Positions 16,494 to 26,280 are shown, counted from the stretch's first letter. The stretch is DNA of 64,000 bases from Kaistella palustris DSM 21579 (GCF_000422265.1 NZ_AULL01000013.1:62001-126000); one strand, 5' to 3'. Translations and numbers: made by a program. The notes: generated by a model not told the origin, from the letters alone.

Positions 16494-17849
16494 ATGAAAC
16501 TCGCCGAACTCGCAAAAGAACTTCAAATATCTACCGAAAGTTTTATAAAGTTTATTCAGGATTTCGATCTGGAACTTTCAGAATGCATCAGCACAAATTT
16601 CGAAGTGAAAACTGATTTTGTAAAATTTGCGCGGGAAAATGCAGATTTTCTGAGAAAATACGAGCAGGATCTGAAGAAAAATAAATCCGTCGAAGATATC
16701 GCGGGTGAAATTAAAAAGCCCTCGGAAGAAGTTGCAAAAATCATTAAAAAAGAAGAACCTGCCCTTTTTGATAATGGCCGCTACCGCTCATCGGTTTCCA
16801 CATACAGCATCGACAATAAACTTGGCGGTAATTATCAGTTTGTTTACGACTATTTCGGTAAAAAATCCAGTCTTGCACACCGCGATTTCATTGGGTACCG
16901 AGACCTTTTCTTTTTCATTTCAAAAACGCTGGAACCCTTCATTAATGCTACACCGCTCACGGACTGGGGAATTCACAGGCCGGCAGGAATTATATTATAT
17001 GGTCCGCCGGGAAGCGGTAAAATTTTCTGGGCCAATAAGATTGCGGAGATCATTAATTATCAGTTTAAGGCAGTAAAAAAATCTTACCTGGGAATTTCTT
17101 TTGTAGACGGGGTTAAAACCAGTTTTAATGATTTTCTGGTTGAGATGATGCAGGAAGAAAAAGTGCTGCTTTTTATGGATGACTTCGACGATATCATGAA
17201 ACAGCGTGGTGAGAATTCCTCTGTTGCGGCATGCGACGAGGAAACAAAGGAAATTGTACTGCACTACATCGGCCGTTTCGAAGATGAAAATATGCTCATG
17301 GTTGGCTCTGCAAATTCGGTAAGGGAAATAGATAAAGAAATTCTGGCGCCCGGCAGGTTTGATGTGGTAATTCCGGTTTTCCCGCCAAACGCCCGCGAAC
17401 GTGCAGAAATGATCCTGCATTTTATGAAGGACGGTCTTTCAAACGATGCACTGCTGATGAAAATTTTAAGTCGCAGCCACGCGGATCACGTTCCTTTCTG
17501 GCAGCCTGTTGCCGCAAAGATGAAGGTATTTTCGAACACCATGATCGTAGATTTTACGCAAAGTCTGAAAAAACGCCTGCGCGACAAGTATGTAAAGGAC
17601 AATTCCGAAGAAATCACCATTACAGAAAAGCTTCAGGAGGCAGCTTACCGCGATGCTTCTGCAAAACTCACGGGCGAATACCTAAACCAGATGGCGCAAT
17701 TCATACAGGATCTCGAAATTAATAATGGCGATGATTTTCCTACCCGGATAAAAGCATTAAAGGTAGAACTGGATCATTATAAAGTGGTTGAAGTTCCCAA
17801 AGCACCGATAGGATTTCCGCATCAGGATCAGGAAAATCAAAAAAAATAA
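16494..17849 (+). CDS. AAA+ ATPase with IF2N-like N-terminal domain and altered Walker A
   Basis: 451 residues, cytosolic. Residues 1-55 (KLAELAKELQISTESFIKFI...) resemble the small N-terminal domain of translation factor IF-2; 60-86 looks like another short helical module (VEDIAGEIKKPSEEVAKII). The AAA core runs from about 135 to 330: Walker A GPPGSGKIF at 170-178, Walker B VLLFMDD at 224-230, sensor-1 asparagine in GSANS near 274, and an arginine-finger-like APGRFD at 286-291. The residue after the Walker A lysine is Ile, not Thr/Ser, and the usual Walker B Glu is Asp. FtsH-like order but no protease or membrane segment. Function unknown. Confidence 0.8.
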   Translation: MKLAELAKELQISTESFIKFIQDFDLELSECISTNFEVKTDFVKFARENADFLRKYEQDLKKNKSVEDIAGEIKKPSEEVAKIIKKEEPALFDNGRYRSSVSTYSIDNKLGGNYQFVYDYFGKKSSLAHRDFIGYRDLFFFISKTLEPFINATPLTDWGIHRPAGIILYGPPGSGKIFWANKIAEIINYQFKAVKKSYLGISFVDGVKTSFNDFLVEMMQEEKVLLFMDDFDDIMKQRGENSSVAACDEETKEIVLHYIGRFEDENMLMVGSANSVREIDKEILAPGRFDVVIPVFPPNARERAEMILHFMKDGLSNDALLMKILSRSHADHVPFWQPVAAKMKVFSNTMIVDFTQSLKKRLRDKYVKDNSEEITITEKLQEAAYRDASAKLTGEYLNQMAQFIQDLEINNGDDFPTRIKALKVELDHYKVVEVPKAPIGFPHQDQENQKK

Positions 17850-17885
17850 CCCGATAACTTACGGATTATTTTATATTTTTAAAAA

Positions 17886-18068
17886 TTACTTTGATTTTTT
17901 CGGAACTTTCAAACCTTTTTCTTTAGCTTCGGAAATGCCGATTGCCACCGCCTGTTTGCGGTCAGTTACCTTTTTTCCCGATGATGATTTTAGGTCACCA
18001 TCTTTGAATTCGTGCATCACTTTGCCGATTTTGTCTTCGGCTTTTTTTGAATACTTTTTTTCTGCCAT
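17886..18068 (-). CDS. Small basic protein of the DUF6496 type
   Basis: 60 residues from the ATG at 18068, which has AGGAAAT seven bases upstream; a longer frame to 18152 adds an unlikely hydrophobic leader. The sequence KYSKKAEDKIGKVMHEFKDG, then SGKKVTDRKQAVAIGISEA, is the pattern of the short DUF6496 family. It is lysine-rich and resembles plasmid- and stress-associated small proteins found across bacteria. Function is unknown. It converges with the AAA gene, leaving 36 bp between stops. Confidence 0.65.
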   Translation of the reverse strand: MAEKKYSKKAEDKIGKVMHEFKDGDLKSSSGKKVTDRKQAVAIGISEAKEKGLKVPKKSK

Positions 18069-18195
18069 GATATTTCCTGTTAAATTTAATGAAACTACAA
18101 GTGTTTTAAAATGTGTGAATTGATGAAAGGAAATAATCAACTTTTTTGCCAAAAGGGCGCGAAGTCTTAATTTAAGCAGACTTTAATAAAATTAC

Positions 18196-18203
18196 TATCT
18201 TTG
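18196..18203 (+). promoter_or_regulatory. -7 element of the dipeptidyl peptidase gene
   Basis: TATCTTTG, an exact TAnnTTTG, 20 bp before the ATG at 18224. Confidence 0.6.
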
Positions 18204-18223
18204 AAATCTTATCAATTTTAACA

Positions 18224-20350
18224 ATGAAGAAAACACTTTTAGCAGTTTCAATTCTGGTATCTTTTGCCAGTTTTGCGCAGGAAATTACACTAGATAAAAT
18301 ATATTCCGGTTACTATCGCGGCCGGGGAATCGCCGGGATTGCCTCACTGAAAAACGGTGACAACTATGCCGTGATCGAACCGACGGGAATAGCGAAATAT
18401 GCCTATAAAACCTCCGTTAAAGAAGGTAATATTGTAGACGGTAAATTTCAGTCCTACACCTTCAATGGGGATGAATCAAAGATTTTATTGCTGACGGAAA
18501 GTATACCAATTTACAGGCATTCGTTTCTGGGAAAATTTGATGTGAAAGATTTGAAATCCGGCAAGACAATCAGTTTAAACAACGGAAACTATGTTCAGGA
18601 GCCCACATTTTCGCCAGACGGAACAAAAGTGGCATTTATTGCAGACAATAATATGTTCTTCCAGGATCTGGGTTCAGGCAAAATCGTGCAGATCACCACG
18701 GATGGCAAAAAAAATTCTATCCTGAACGGACTTGCGGATTGGGTATATGAAGAGGAATTCGGCCACGCAAAGCAATATGAATGGACAAAAAATTCTGATG
18801 CGATCGTGTTTGTAAAATCCGATGAGTCAGAAGTTCCAGAAATGTATATTCCTATTTATGGCAAACAGCTCTACCCTTCGGAAATGCGTTTCAAATATCC
18901 AAAAGCGGGCGAGAAAAACTCCGTGGTTTCGGCACATCTGTACCGCCTCGCGGATAACAAAACCACCGCGCTGAATTTAGCGTCATTTAAAAACTACTAC
19001 ATTCCAAATGTTTATAATACCGCAAAGGCTGATGAGATCGTGCTTATAACTTCGGAACGGCTCCAGAATGCTTCCGATGTTTTAAAAGTAAACACCAAAA
19101 CAGGAGAGATTCGGAAACTGTTTACAGAAACCGACGCCAAATGGGTGGATACAGATAACGTAACGCTCGAGTTTTTAGATGACGACTCTTTTATCTGGGG
19201 TTCCGAAAGAGATGGTAACCGCCACCTTTTCTGGTACGACCAAAACGGCAAATTGAAGAAACAGATTACAAAAGGAAATTGGGAAGTCACTGATTATTAC
19301 GGTTATAATCCAAAAACCAAAGAAGTATTTTTGCAGACCACTGAAAAAGGAAGTACCAACAGAGTCGTTTCAAAAGTGAACATCAAAACAGGAAAATCGA
19401 CTTTACTGTCCAACAGTTCCGGCACCAACAGTGCGAATTTCAGTGGAAATTATTCTTATTTTATCGAAACTTCGTCCTCTGCCACGAAACCTTATACTTA
19501 TGTTTTGAAAGATGTGAACGGCAAAACTGTGAAGGAGCTGCAGAACAACACCGACCAACTCAAAAAACTGGAGGCTGATAACTGGGTTGCAAAAGAGTAC
19601 TTCACCATTCCCAACGACGCAGGAGATCAGATGAATGCGTGGATCATGAAACCGAAGAATTTTGACCCGAACAAGAAATATCCCCTCTTTATGTACCAAT
19701 ATTCCGGGCCGGGTTCGCAGCAGGTAACCAATTCCTGGGATGCGGGCAACGGATTATGGTTCAATCACCTGGTACAGCAGGGTTATATTGTAGCCTGTGT
19801 TGATGGGCGCGGAACCGGATATAAAGGAACGGACTTTAAGAAAGTTACCTATTTAAATTTAGGCAAATACGAAATTGAAGATCAGATCGCCGCTGCAAAA
19901 TGGTTTGGTAATCAAACATATATCGATAAATCGCGAATCGGAATTTTCGGCTGGAGTTTCGGCGGATATATGGCTAGTCTGGCACTTACAAAGGGCGCAG
20001 ATGTCTTCAAAACCGGAATAGCTGTAGCTCCTGTAACCAACTGGCGGTACTACGATTCCATTTACACCGAACGTTTCCTGCGCACTCCCCAGGAAAACCC
20101 CAAAGGTTACGATGAAAATTCGCCCACGAGTTATGCCCAGTTATTGAAAGGAAAGTTTTTGCTGATCCACGGTACAGCCGACGATAACGTGCATTTTCAA
20201 AACTCCATGGAATTTTCGGAAGCGCTGATTCAGAATAAGAAACAGTTCGAATTTATGGCATATCCCGACAAAAACCACGGGATCTCCGGCGGCAATACAC
20301 GGGCACAGCTATATAGAAAGATGACGGATTTCCTTTTACAAAATCTTTAG
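18224..20350 (+). CDS. Dipeptidyl peptidase IV (S9 family), exported
   Basis: 708 residues. Residues 1-18 are a signal peptide (cleavage at FAQ). Residues about 40-460 form the DPP IV beta-propeller, including DWVYEEEF near 171-178, which carries the paired glutamates that anchor the substrate N-terminus. The C-terminal alpha/beta-hydrolase has Ser578 in GWSFGGY, Asp653 in HGTADDN and His685 in NHG. It removes X-Pro/X-Ala dipeptides outside the cytoplasm. Three peptide-proton symporter genes follow on the same strand, so products are probably imported by its neighbours. Confidence 0.95.
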   Translation: MKKTLLAVSILVSFASFAQEITLDKIYSGYYRGRGIAGIASLKNGDNYAVIEPTGIAKYAYKTSVKEGNIVDGKFQSYTFNGDESKILLLTESIPIYRHSFLGKFDVKDLKSGKTISLNNGNYVQEPTFSPDGTKVAFIADNNMFFQDLGSGKIVQITTDGKKNSILNGLADWVYEEEFGHAKQYEWTKNSDAIVFVKSDESEVPEMYIPIYGKQLYPSEMRFKYPKAGEKNSVVSAHLYRLADNKTTALNLASFKNYYIPNVYNTAKADEIVLITSERLQNASDVLKVNTKTGEIRKLFTETDAKWVDTDNVTLEFLDDDSFIWGSERDGNRHLFWYDQNGKLKKQITKGNWEVTDYYGYNPKTKEVFLQTTEKGSTNRVVSKVNIKTGKSTLLSNSSGTNSANFSGNYSYFIETSSSATKPYTYVLKDVNGKTVKELQNNTDQLKKLEADNWVAKEYFTIPNDAGDQMNAWIMKPKNFDPNKKYPLFMYQYSGPGSQQVTNSWDAGNGLWFNHLVQQGYIVACVDGRGTGYKGTDFKKVTYLNLGKYEIEDQIAAAKWFGNQTYIDKSRIGIFGWSFGGYMASLALTKGADVFKTGIAVAPVTNWRYYDSIYTERFLRTPQENPKGYDENSPTSYAQLLKGKFLLIHGTADDNVHFQNSMEFSEALIQNKKQFEFMAYPDKNHGISGGNTRAQLYRKMTDFLLQNL

Positions 20351-20370
20351 AATAAAAACATTTTAGCGAA

Positions 20371-20407
20371 AGCCCTTGAACATGATTTAAGGGCTTATTT
20401 TTTTAGA
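20371..20407 (+). terminator. Terminator after the dipeptidyl peptidase gene
   Basis: AGCCCTT pairs with AAGGGCT around CATGATTT-type loop, followed by TTATTTTTTT. Confidence 0.8.
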
Positions 20408-20445
20408 ATAATTTGCTCTATATTTACCCCAATTAACTTATACTT

Positions 20446-22126
20446 ATGAAAGAGAAAACGGCCGGCAAGCACCCGAAAGGTTTACCCTATCTGTTTTTCA
20501 CAGAGATGTGGGAACGCTTCGGTTACTATTTGATTCTGGGGATTTTTGTCTTGTACATGATCGACAGCGAGAAAGGTGGCCTTGCCTTCAATGACAAAAA
20601 TGCCGATGATATTTTCGGAACTTTTATCGCACTTACCTATCTGACGCCATTTCTGGGCGGTTTTTTAGCCGACAAGATCCTGGGCTATGTAAAAGCGATT
20701 TATATCGGTGGAGCACTGATGGGACTTGGCTATTTAGGCATTGGTCTCTTCCGCGAACTACCGATGTTTTACGCTTCTCTAGGCTTGATCATTGTGGGCA
20801 ACGGATTCTTTAAGCCCAGTATCTCCACGCTTTTGGGCAACCTGTACAACGAAGAACCTTACAAAGCCAACAAAGATGCAGGCTACAATATTTTCTACAT
20901 GGGCATCAATATCGGGGCTTTCATCTGTAATATTATCGCGGCGTTTATGCGGAATAAGTATGGTTGGGGTCCGGCTTTCATGACTGCCGGCGCAGGAATG
21001 TTCATTGGTCTTTTTGTTTTCACCTTAGGGCGGAAACATATTTTAGAAGCGAACATTTTAAAACCTTCACAGGAAGGTGACACCAGAATTTCTGATATTT
21101 TACTTAAAGTTTTCTTACCTGCCATCATCGCCGGTGTAATCGGCTGGATGATTCCGGGTAACATTTTCGGGACCGACAGTACAGATGCCTTTATTTTCGC
21201 CTGTCTGCCTGTAATCTATTTTTATGTAATGCTTTATGTAAAGGCCAACGCACAGGACAAAAGACCGATCGGCGCACTTCTGGCCATTTTCGCTGTAAGC
21301 ATCATGTTCTGGGCCGTATTTAAGCAGAACGGAACAGCCTTAACGCGCTGGGCAAAAAATTATACAGACAGGTCTATACCTGCGCCGCTTATCGAACCTA
21401 TGCGCGCCATTAATCTGATCGATGGCAAAGATGGTGTGCAGGGAAAAACTTATGATATGAAAGAAGTATCTGTTTACGACGATCAGTACCGAGCCGAAAA
21501 AGATGCAGACGGTGAACCACTGAAGGAACAGGGATACGACATCTATTTCCGGAATATTTCTGACAAGGAACGTGCTCACTTCGAGAAAAATCCACAACAT
21601 GAGGTGGCTCTTTACAATACAGAACTTTTTCAGTCGATCAATCCAGGCTGGGTAATTCTGCTTACGCCTGTGGTGGTGGGCTTTTTTATGTTTCTGCGGC
21701 GACGCGGAAAAGAGCCGTCAACTCCATCAAAAATTGTTCTGGGACTTTTTATTTCCGCCTTGTCCTGTCTGGTGATGGTGGGCGCGGTATATGCGGGCAA
21801 CAACGGCTTGATCAAGGTTTCGGGAATGTGGCTCATCGCTTCATACGGAGTTATCACCTTAGGTGAACTTTGTCTTTCGCCGATGGGTCTCTCGCTGGTA
21901 TCGAAACTTTCACCCCCACGCATCACCGCGCTGATGATGGGCGGATTTTTCCTCCACCTCCATTGGCAATAAACTTTCGGGCGTACTTGCAAGTTTCTGG
22001 TATGAATATGATAACAAAGCCAATTTCTTCATTGTGAATTTCGGTCTTCTTCTTTTAGCTACTTTACTGGGGCTTTCCATCCTGAAAAGACTGAATGCTG
22101 TAATGAAAGAAAAGGGTGTAAACTAG
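20446..22126 (+). pseudogene. POT-family peptide transporter, frameshifted near the C-terminus
   Basis: Proton-dependent oligopeptide transporter. The intact part (to 21972, 508 codons) has the family start FTEMWERFGYY at 17-27, FKPSISTLLGNLY near 124-136 and the usual many membrane helices. The frame then ends in GGFFLHLHWQ and a stop. Moving to the frame that starts at TCC 21953 restores STSIGNKLSGVLASF and a last membrane helix to a TAG at 22124-22126, the expected family ending. One base appears to have been lost near 21950-21952. About 57 residues, including the final helix, would be missing. It could be a true mutation or a sequencing error. Confidence 0.85.
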
Positions 22127-22146
22127 GATTTTCGCTCATTAAAACT

Positions 22147-22178
22147 AAAACCGCGGCATATTTCTGCGGTTTTTTTTG
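22147..22178 (+). terminator. Terminator after the first POT gene
   Basis: AAAACCGC (22147-22154) pairs with GCGGTTTT (22166-22173), followed by T. It lies beyond the TAG at 22126, supporting that stop as the original gene end. Confidence 0.85.
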
Positions 22179-22218
22179 TTAATATGGTCAAATGTCTTCG
22201 CAAAAATTCAAAAAAAAC

Positions 22219-22226
22219 TATATTTG
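22219..22226 (+). promoter_or_regulatory. -7 element of the second POT gene
   Basis: TATATTTG fits TAnnTTTG, 30 bp before the ATG at 22257. Confidence 0.45.
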
Positions 22227-22256
22227 CTAATCTTAACAAATAATTAATACTAAAAG

Positions 22257-24008
22257 ATGGACGACACTGAAGCATTAAATGCGCCGGACCTTGTAGTGGA
22301 AGGTAAGACAAAAGGAAAACACCCGAAAGGCCTGTGGGTACTGTTTGGTACAGAAATGTGGGAACGCTTTAACTTTTACGGAATGCGCGCCCTGCTAACC
22401 CTTTTCATGGTAAACTCGCTCCTTATGAAGGAAGGCGAAGTAACCATCATTTATGGTGGCTTTCTGGCCTTATGCTACCTGACACCTATGCTGGGCGGTT
22501 TTATCGCTGACCGGTTTCTGGGAAACAGATACTGCATTATTGTTGGTGGCTCGTTAATGGCAATCGGGCAGTTCCTGATGTTTATGAGCGCCTCTACCTT
22601 CGACAGCAATTTAGGCTCTGCACAGATGCTTATGTGGGTGGCACTGGGCGTAATTATCTTTGGTAATGGTTTCTTTAAACCAAATATATCATCCATGGTG
22701 GGCAGCCTTTACCCAAAACAGGAGAAATCCAAACTGGACTCAGCTTTTACCATTTTCTATATGGGGATCAACCTCGGAGCATTTTTAGGTCAGTTCATCT
22801 GTCCTTTCTTAGGCGATGTAAAAGATGCAGGTGGATTCCGGGATGTACATGCATTTAAGTGGGGCTTTTTAGCAGCTTCCATCGCAATGGTTATCGGTAC
22901 GCTCACTTTCGTACTGCTTAAAAACCGATATGTGGTAACGCCGGAAGGCAGACCAATCGGAGGTTTACCAAGCCAGAATACCGCTGCCGACTTTGAGGAA
23001 GGAGAATCGCAGACCGCAAACTTTACAGGAAAATCAATCGGTATCGCTGTGGCAATTTTTGTGCTGACATTCTTTGGGTTTCAGTATCTTTTTGTAGACA
23101 GAGTTGGGTTCGGATCGGTAGGTATGGGCGATTTTGTAAAAGGTGTTATTTACCCGTTCATTTATTCCATGGGACTTGCACTGGCCTTTTTGATCATGTC
23201 GGCCACCGAAAGCAAAGTAGAAAGGGACCGGATCTGGGTTATTTATATTGTATCGTTCTTCATCATTTTCTTCTGGGCGGCTTTCGAACAGGCAGGCTCA
23301 TCACTTACTTTTATCGCAGACAACCAGACGGACAGACATATCTTTGGCTGGAACATGCCGCCATCGATGGTGCAGATCTTCAACGGTTTATTTATCGTGG
23401 TGCTGGCAGTTCCCTTCAGTATGCTCTGGGATAAGTTACGCGCCAACAACAGTGAACCTGTTTCACCTCTAAAGCAGGCAATGGGTCTTGGTTTGATCGC
23501 GTTAAGTTATCTGATCATTGCATATAATGTTAAAGATTTAGGAAATTCCGGTCTGTTGGCAGTTAAATGGCTGATCCTTTTGTATTTAATTCAAACAATG
23601 GGGGAACTTTGCCTGTCACCAATCGGCTTATCGTTGGTTGGTAAACTTGCACCAAAAAGATTTGCCTCCCTGTTATTTGGTGTATTCTTTATTGCTAATG
23701 CTGCCGGTTATGCACTTTCCGGGACTTTAGGATCTATATTACCGGCAACCGGAGATAAATTTCAGAAAGCCACTGAACTGGGCATCAATCTACAGGATGT
23801 GTTGGATAAGAAAGTAACGCCGAATGCCGAGCAATTAGCGGCGCTTAATAAGGAGCAGATTCCAGTTGCGTATAACAGTTTTGTAGGTTTTGAAATTCAC
23901 AATCTTTTCGAATTTTTCATGGTATTTGTAATACTTTGTGGGATCGCAGGAGCAATTCTCGCAATGATATCACCTATTCTGAAAAAGATGATGCATGGCG
24001 TAAACTAG
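22257..24008 (+). CDS. POT-family peptide transporter
   Basis: 583 residues. After a 22-residue soluble tail, GKHPKGLWVLFGTEMWERFNFYGMR carries the POT ExxER-type proton-coupling motif. The second signature FKPNISSMVGSLY is near 140-152, and AFTIFYMGINLGAF near 162-175. The C-terminal half holds FFWAAFEQAGSSL, a motif of bacterial di/tripeptide carriers, and GELCLSPIGLSLV. Insertion after helix 6 is hydrophilic, as in the family. It imports di- or tripeptides with protons. It has its own promoter element and terminator, so each tandem copy may be separately controlled. Confidence 0.93.
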   Translation: MDDTEALNAPDLVVEGKTKGKHPKGLWVLFGTEMWERFNFYGMRALLTLFMVNSLLMKEGEVTIIYGGFLALCYLTPMLGGFIADRFLGNRYCIIVGGSLMAIGQFLMFMSASTFDSNLGSAQMLMWVALGVIIFGNGFFKPNISSMVGSLYPKQEKSKLDSAFTIFYMGINLGAFLGQFICPFLGDVKDAGGFRDVHAFKWGFLAASIAMVIGTLTFVLLKNRYVVTPEGRPIGGLPSQNTAADFEEGESQTANFTGKSIGIAVAIFVLTFFGFQYLFVDRVGFGSVGMGDFVKGVIYPFIYSMGLALAFLIMSATESKVERDRIWVIYIVSFFIIFFWAAFEQAGSSLTFIADNQTDRHIFGWNMPPSMVQIFNGLFIVVLAVPFSMLWDKLRANNSEPVSPLKQAMGLGLIALSYLIIAYNVKDLGNSGLLAVKWLILLYLIQTMGELCLSPIGLSLVGKLAPKRFASLLFGVFFIANAAGYALSGTLGSILPATGDKFQKATELGINLQDVLDKKVTPNAEQLAALNKEQIPVAYNSFVGFEIHNLFEFFMVFVILCGIAGAILAMISPILKKMMHGVN

Positions 24009-24034
24009 TATCAAACTTTTAAATTCTGATAAAG

Positions 24035-24060
24035 ACCACCGAATATCCGGTGGTTTTTTC
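24035..24060 (+). terminator. Terminator after the second POT gene
   Basis: ACCACCG pairs with CGGTGGT around a six-base loop, followed by TTTTTTC. Confidence 0.85.
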
Positions 24061-24142
24061 TATTTTCGTATGATCGGATTTCTTAATACTACAAAATCTG
24101 AACGCTTATTATAAAAGTTGAATCTCCATTTTACCAATCAAT

Positions 24143-25654
24143 ATGAATCTTACCCTCGAACAAATTCAGGATTTCAAAGGAAAATATCCTAAACAAATAT
24201 GGTCACTTTTCTTTTCGGAAATGTGGGAGCGCTTCTGCTTCTACGGAATGCGTGGGATGCTCGTATTCTTCATGATATCGCAACTGAACCTGGATGAGAA
24301 AGATGCCAACCTTCAGTATGGTGCCACGCAGGCCTTTGTATATGCTTTTACTTTTGTCGGCGGCATATTTGCAGATAAGATTCTCGGTTTTAGAAAATCA
24401 CTGTTCTGGGGCGGTTTTCTGATGATACTTGGCAGTTTGATACTCGCGGCAGATCCACACCGGTTTTTCTTCCTCGGGATTTCATTTACAGTGGTCGGAA
24501 CGGGTTTCTTTAAACCAAACATTTCAACCATGGTCGGTAAACTGTATAAAAACGGAGATAACCGTACTGATGCGGGATTTTCGCTGTTTTATGCGGGAAT
24601 TAACCTCGGTGCTTTACTGGGTGGTTATTTATGTATTGCCATCGGTAAAGGCGAACTCCTCTCCCATCTGATTCCCGAAGCATTGCGCTGGAACGTAGCT
24701 TTTGGCCTGGCTGCTGTAGTAATGGTCATCAGTTTAGTAAACTTTATTTTCACACAAAGAAAACTCGGACCTATTGGCCTACCTCCCTTGAAAACTCTTG
24801 CAAACGGCGAACTGGTTTCCCTGGAAAAATGGAAGGAATATGGCGTATATGCACTTTCACTGGTTTTCATTCCGCTAATTATGATCATGGTGGCGAAAAC
24901 ACAGTACACCGATTATTTTATGTACACCGTCGGACCGCTGACATTACTTTATCTGTTTTATGAAATGTCGAAAGTCTCAAAAAGCGAAAGAAGTAAACTT
25001 TGGGCCGCGCTTATTTTTATCATCTTCTCCATCGTTTTCTGGGGAATTTATGAGCAAAGCGGCGGCTCACTGAGTATCTTTGCTGCACATAACCTGAACC
25101 AGGATTTACTCGGCCTGGATCCTAATGGAGTCAATAATTCCGGCGGTGCATTCTTCATTCTTTTGGTGGCGGTACCGATAGGACTACTCTGGATCTGGCT
25201 CAGCAAAAAAAAGCTCGAACCAAATACGATCATTAAATTTGGTCTTGGATTTCTTTTTTTAGGTCTCGGTTTTTACGCGATCTACGCGACAAAATTCTTT
25301 TCAAATGCAGCCGGAGTAACTTCGTTGAGTCTTTTTACGATTGCCCTCTTTATCATCACCTTGGGTGAAATGTGTCTGTCGCCCATCGGACTTTCGATCA
25401 TGACGAAACTTTCAACCCAGAAACTCCAGGGAATGATGATGGGACTTTGGTTTTTGGCTTCAGCTTACGGCCAGTATGTCGCAGGATTGATCGGAGCAAA
25501 TATGGCAACAGCCCGCGAAGGCTCATCAAATATGGAAAAACTGCAGGCTTACACTTCCGGTTACAAAGATCTGGGCTTATACGCAGTTATTGCCGGTGTA
25601 ATTTTAATAGTCATTTCACCACTGGTGAAAAAACTGATGCAGGAAGTTCGTTAA
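24143..25654 (+). CDS. POT-family peptide transporter
   Basis: 503 residues, the shortest of the three. KYPKQIWSLFFSEMWERFCFYGMRG near 14-38 and FKPNISTMVGKLY near 126-138 are the two family signatures; FWGIYEQSGGSLSIFA near 302-317 matches the substrate-facing helix 7 segment of dipeptide carriers, and TLGEMCLSPIGLSIM near 409-423 is also conserved. Divergent enough from its neighbours that the triplication is old, or the genes were gathered rather than recently copied. It lies 36 bp upstream of the thioredoxin-like gene and may share a transcript with it. Confidence 0.93.
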   Translation: MNLTLEQIQDFKGKYPKQIWSLFFSEMWERFCFYGMRGMLVFFMISQLNLDEKDANLQYGATQAFVYAFTFVGGIFADKILGFRKSLFWGGFLMILGSLILAADPHRFFFLGISFTVVGTGFFKPNISTMVGKLYKNGDNRTDAGFSLFYAGINLGALLGGYLCIAIGKGELLSHLIPEALRWNVAFGLAAVVMVISLVNFIFTQRKLGPIGLPPLKTLANGELVSLEKWKEYGVYALSLVFIPLIMIMVAKTQYTDYFMYTVGPLTLLYLFYEMSKVSKSERSKLWAALIFIIFSIVFWGIYEQSGGSLSIFAAHNLNQDLLGLDPNGVNNSGGAFFILLVAVPIGLLWIWLSKKKLEPNTIIKFGLGFLFLGLGFYAIYATKFFSNAAGVTSLSLFTIALFIITLGEMCLSPIGLSIMTKLSTQKLQGMMMGLWFLASAYGQYVAGLIGANMATAREGSSNMEKLQAYTSGYKDLGLYAVIAGVILIVISPLVKKLMQEVR

Positions 25655-25690
25655 TTTTAACTAAAGTCCTATTTAAACATCAATAACGGT

Positions 25691-26224
25691 ATGAAAAACT
25701 TGTTTCTCCTTCTTCTGTTTTCCTTAAGCGCGACTTCTTTTGCGCAGGTCAGATGGATGACTTTGGAAGAAGCTGTGCAGGCACAAAAGATCACGCCGAA
25801 AAAGATCATTATCGATTTTTATGCAGATTGGTGCGCGCCCTGTAAAACCATGGATAAATACACTTTTAACCATCCTGTGATCGCAAAATATTTGAATGAA
25901 GATTACTACCCTGTAAAATTTAACGCGGAAGGCGGTGAAGCGGTTACACTCTTTGGCCAAACCTTTTCTAATCCGGGTTATAAAAGCGGCAAACTTAGAA
26001 ATCCGATGCATGGTTTCACGAGATATATGAATGTAAACGCGGTGCCGACCATTGTTTTCCTTGATGAAAAGGCAATGCCGATCACACTGCTTCAGGGCGC
26101 ACTTACAGCGAAAGAGCTGGAGCCTTATATTCCCTTCATTACCAACGGTGACTACAAAAAGCTAGACACGCGCGATAAATGGGAAAACTATCAGAAAAAG
26201 TTTAAAAGCAGTATAAAGAACTGA
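25691..26224 (+). CDS. Exported thioredoxin-like protein
   Basis: 177 residues. Residues 1-19 form a signal peptide (SFAQ). The mature part is a thioredoxin fold of the Thioredoxin_7/DsbD-gamma type: IIIDFYADWCAPCKTMDK places the redox pair at Cys48 and Cys51, and NAVPTIVFLDEK holds the cis-proline. A 25-residue insertion between strands (FGQTFSNPGYKSGKLRNP) resembles those of periplasmic thiol proteins. It probably reduces or forms disulfides in the periplasm. Linked to the peptide transporter upstream only by position. Confidence 0.88.
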   Translation: MKNLFLLLLFSLSATSFAQVRWMTLEEAVQAQKITPKKIIIDFYADWCAPCKTMDKYTFNHPVIAKYLNEDYYPVKFNAEGGEAVTLFGQTFSNPGYKSGKLRNPMHGFTRYMNVNAVPTIVFLDEKAMPITLLQGALTAKELEPYIPFITNGDYKKLDTRDKWENYQKKFKSSIKN

Positions 26225-26246
26225 CTTTTCAGCGGACTTTAGCAAT

Positions 26247-26280
26247 AAGGACTTTCACCACGTTTTTGGAAGTCTTTTTT
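26247..26280 (+). terminator. Terminator after the thioredoxin-like gene
   Basis: AAGGACTT pairs with AAGTCTTT (one G-U) and is followed by a T run. Confidence 0.75.

Noticed and set aside
15866-17849. XRE regulator plus AAA ATPase as a defence or phage system
   Set aside because: No nuclease, toxin, integrase or phage structural genes are nearby, the genes have separate promoters, and neighbours are housekeeping.
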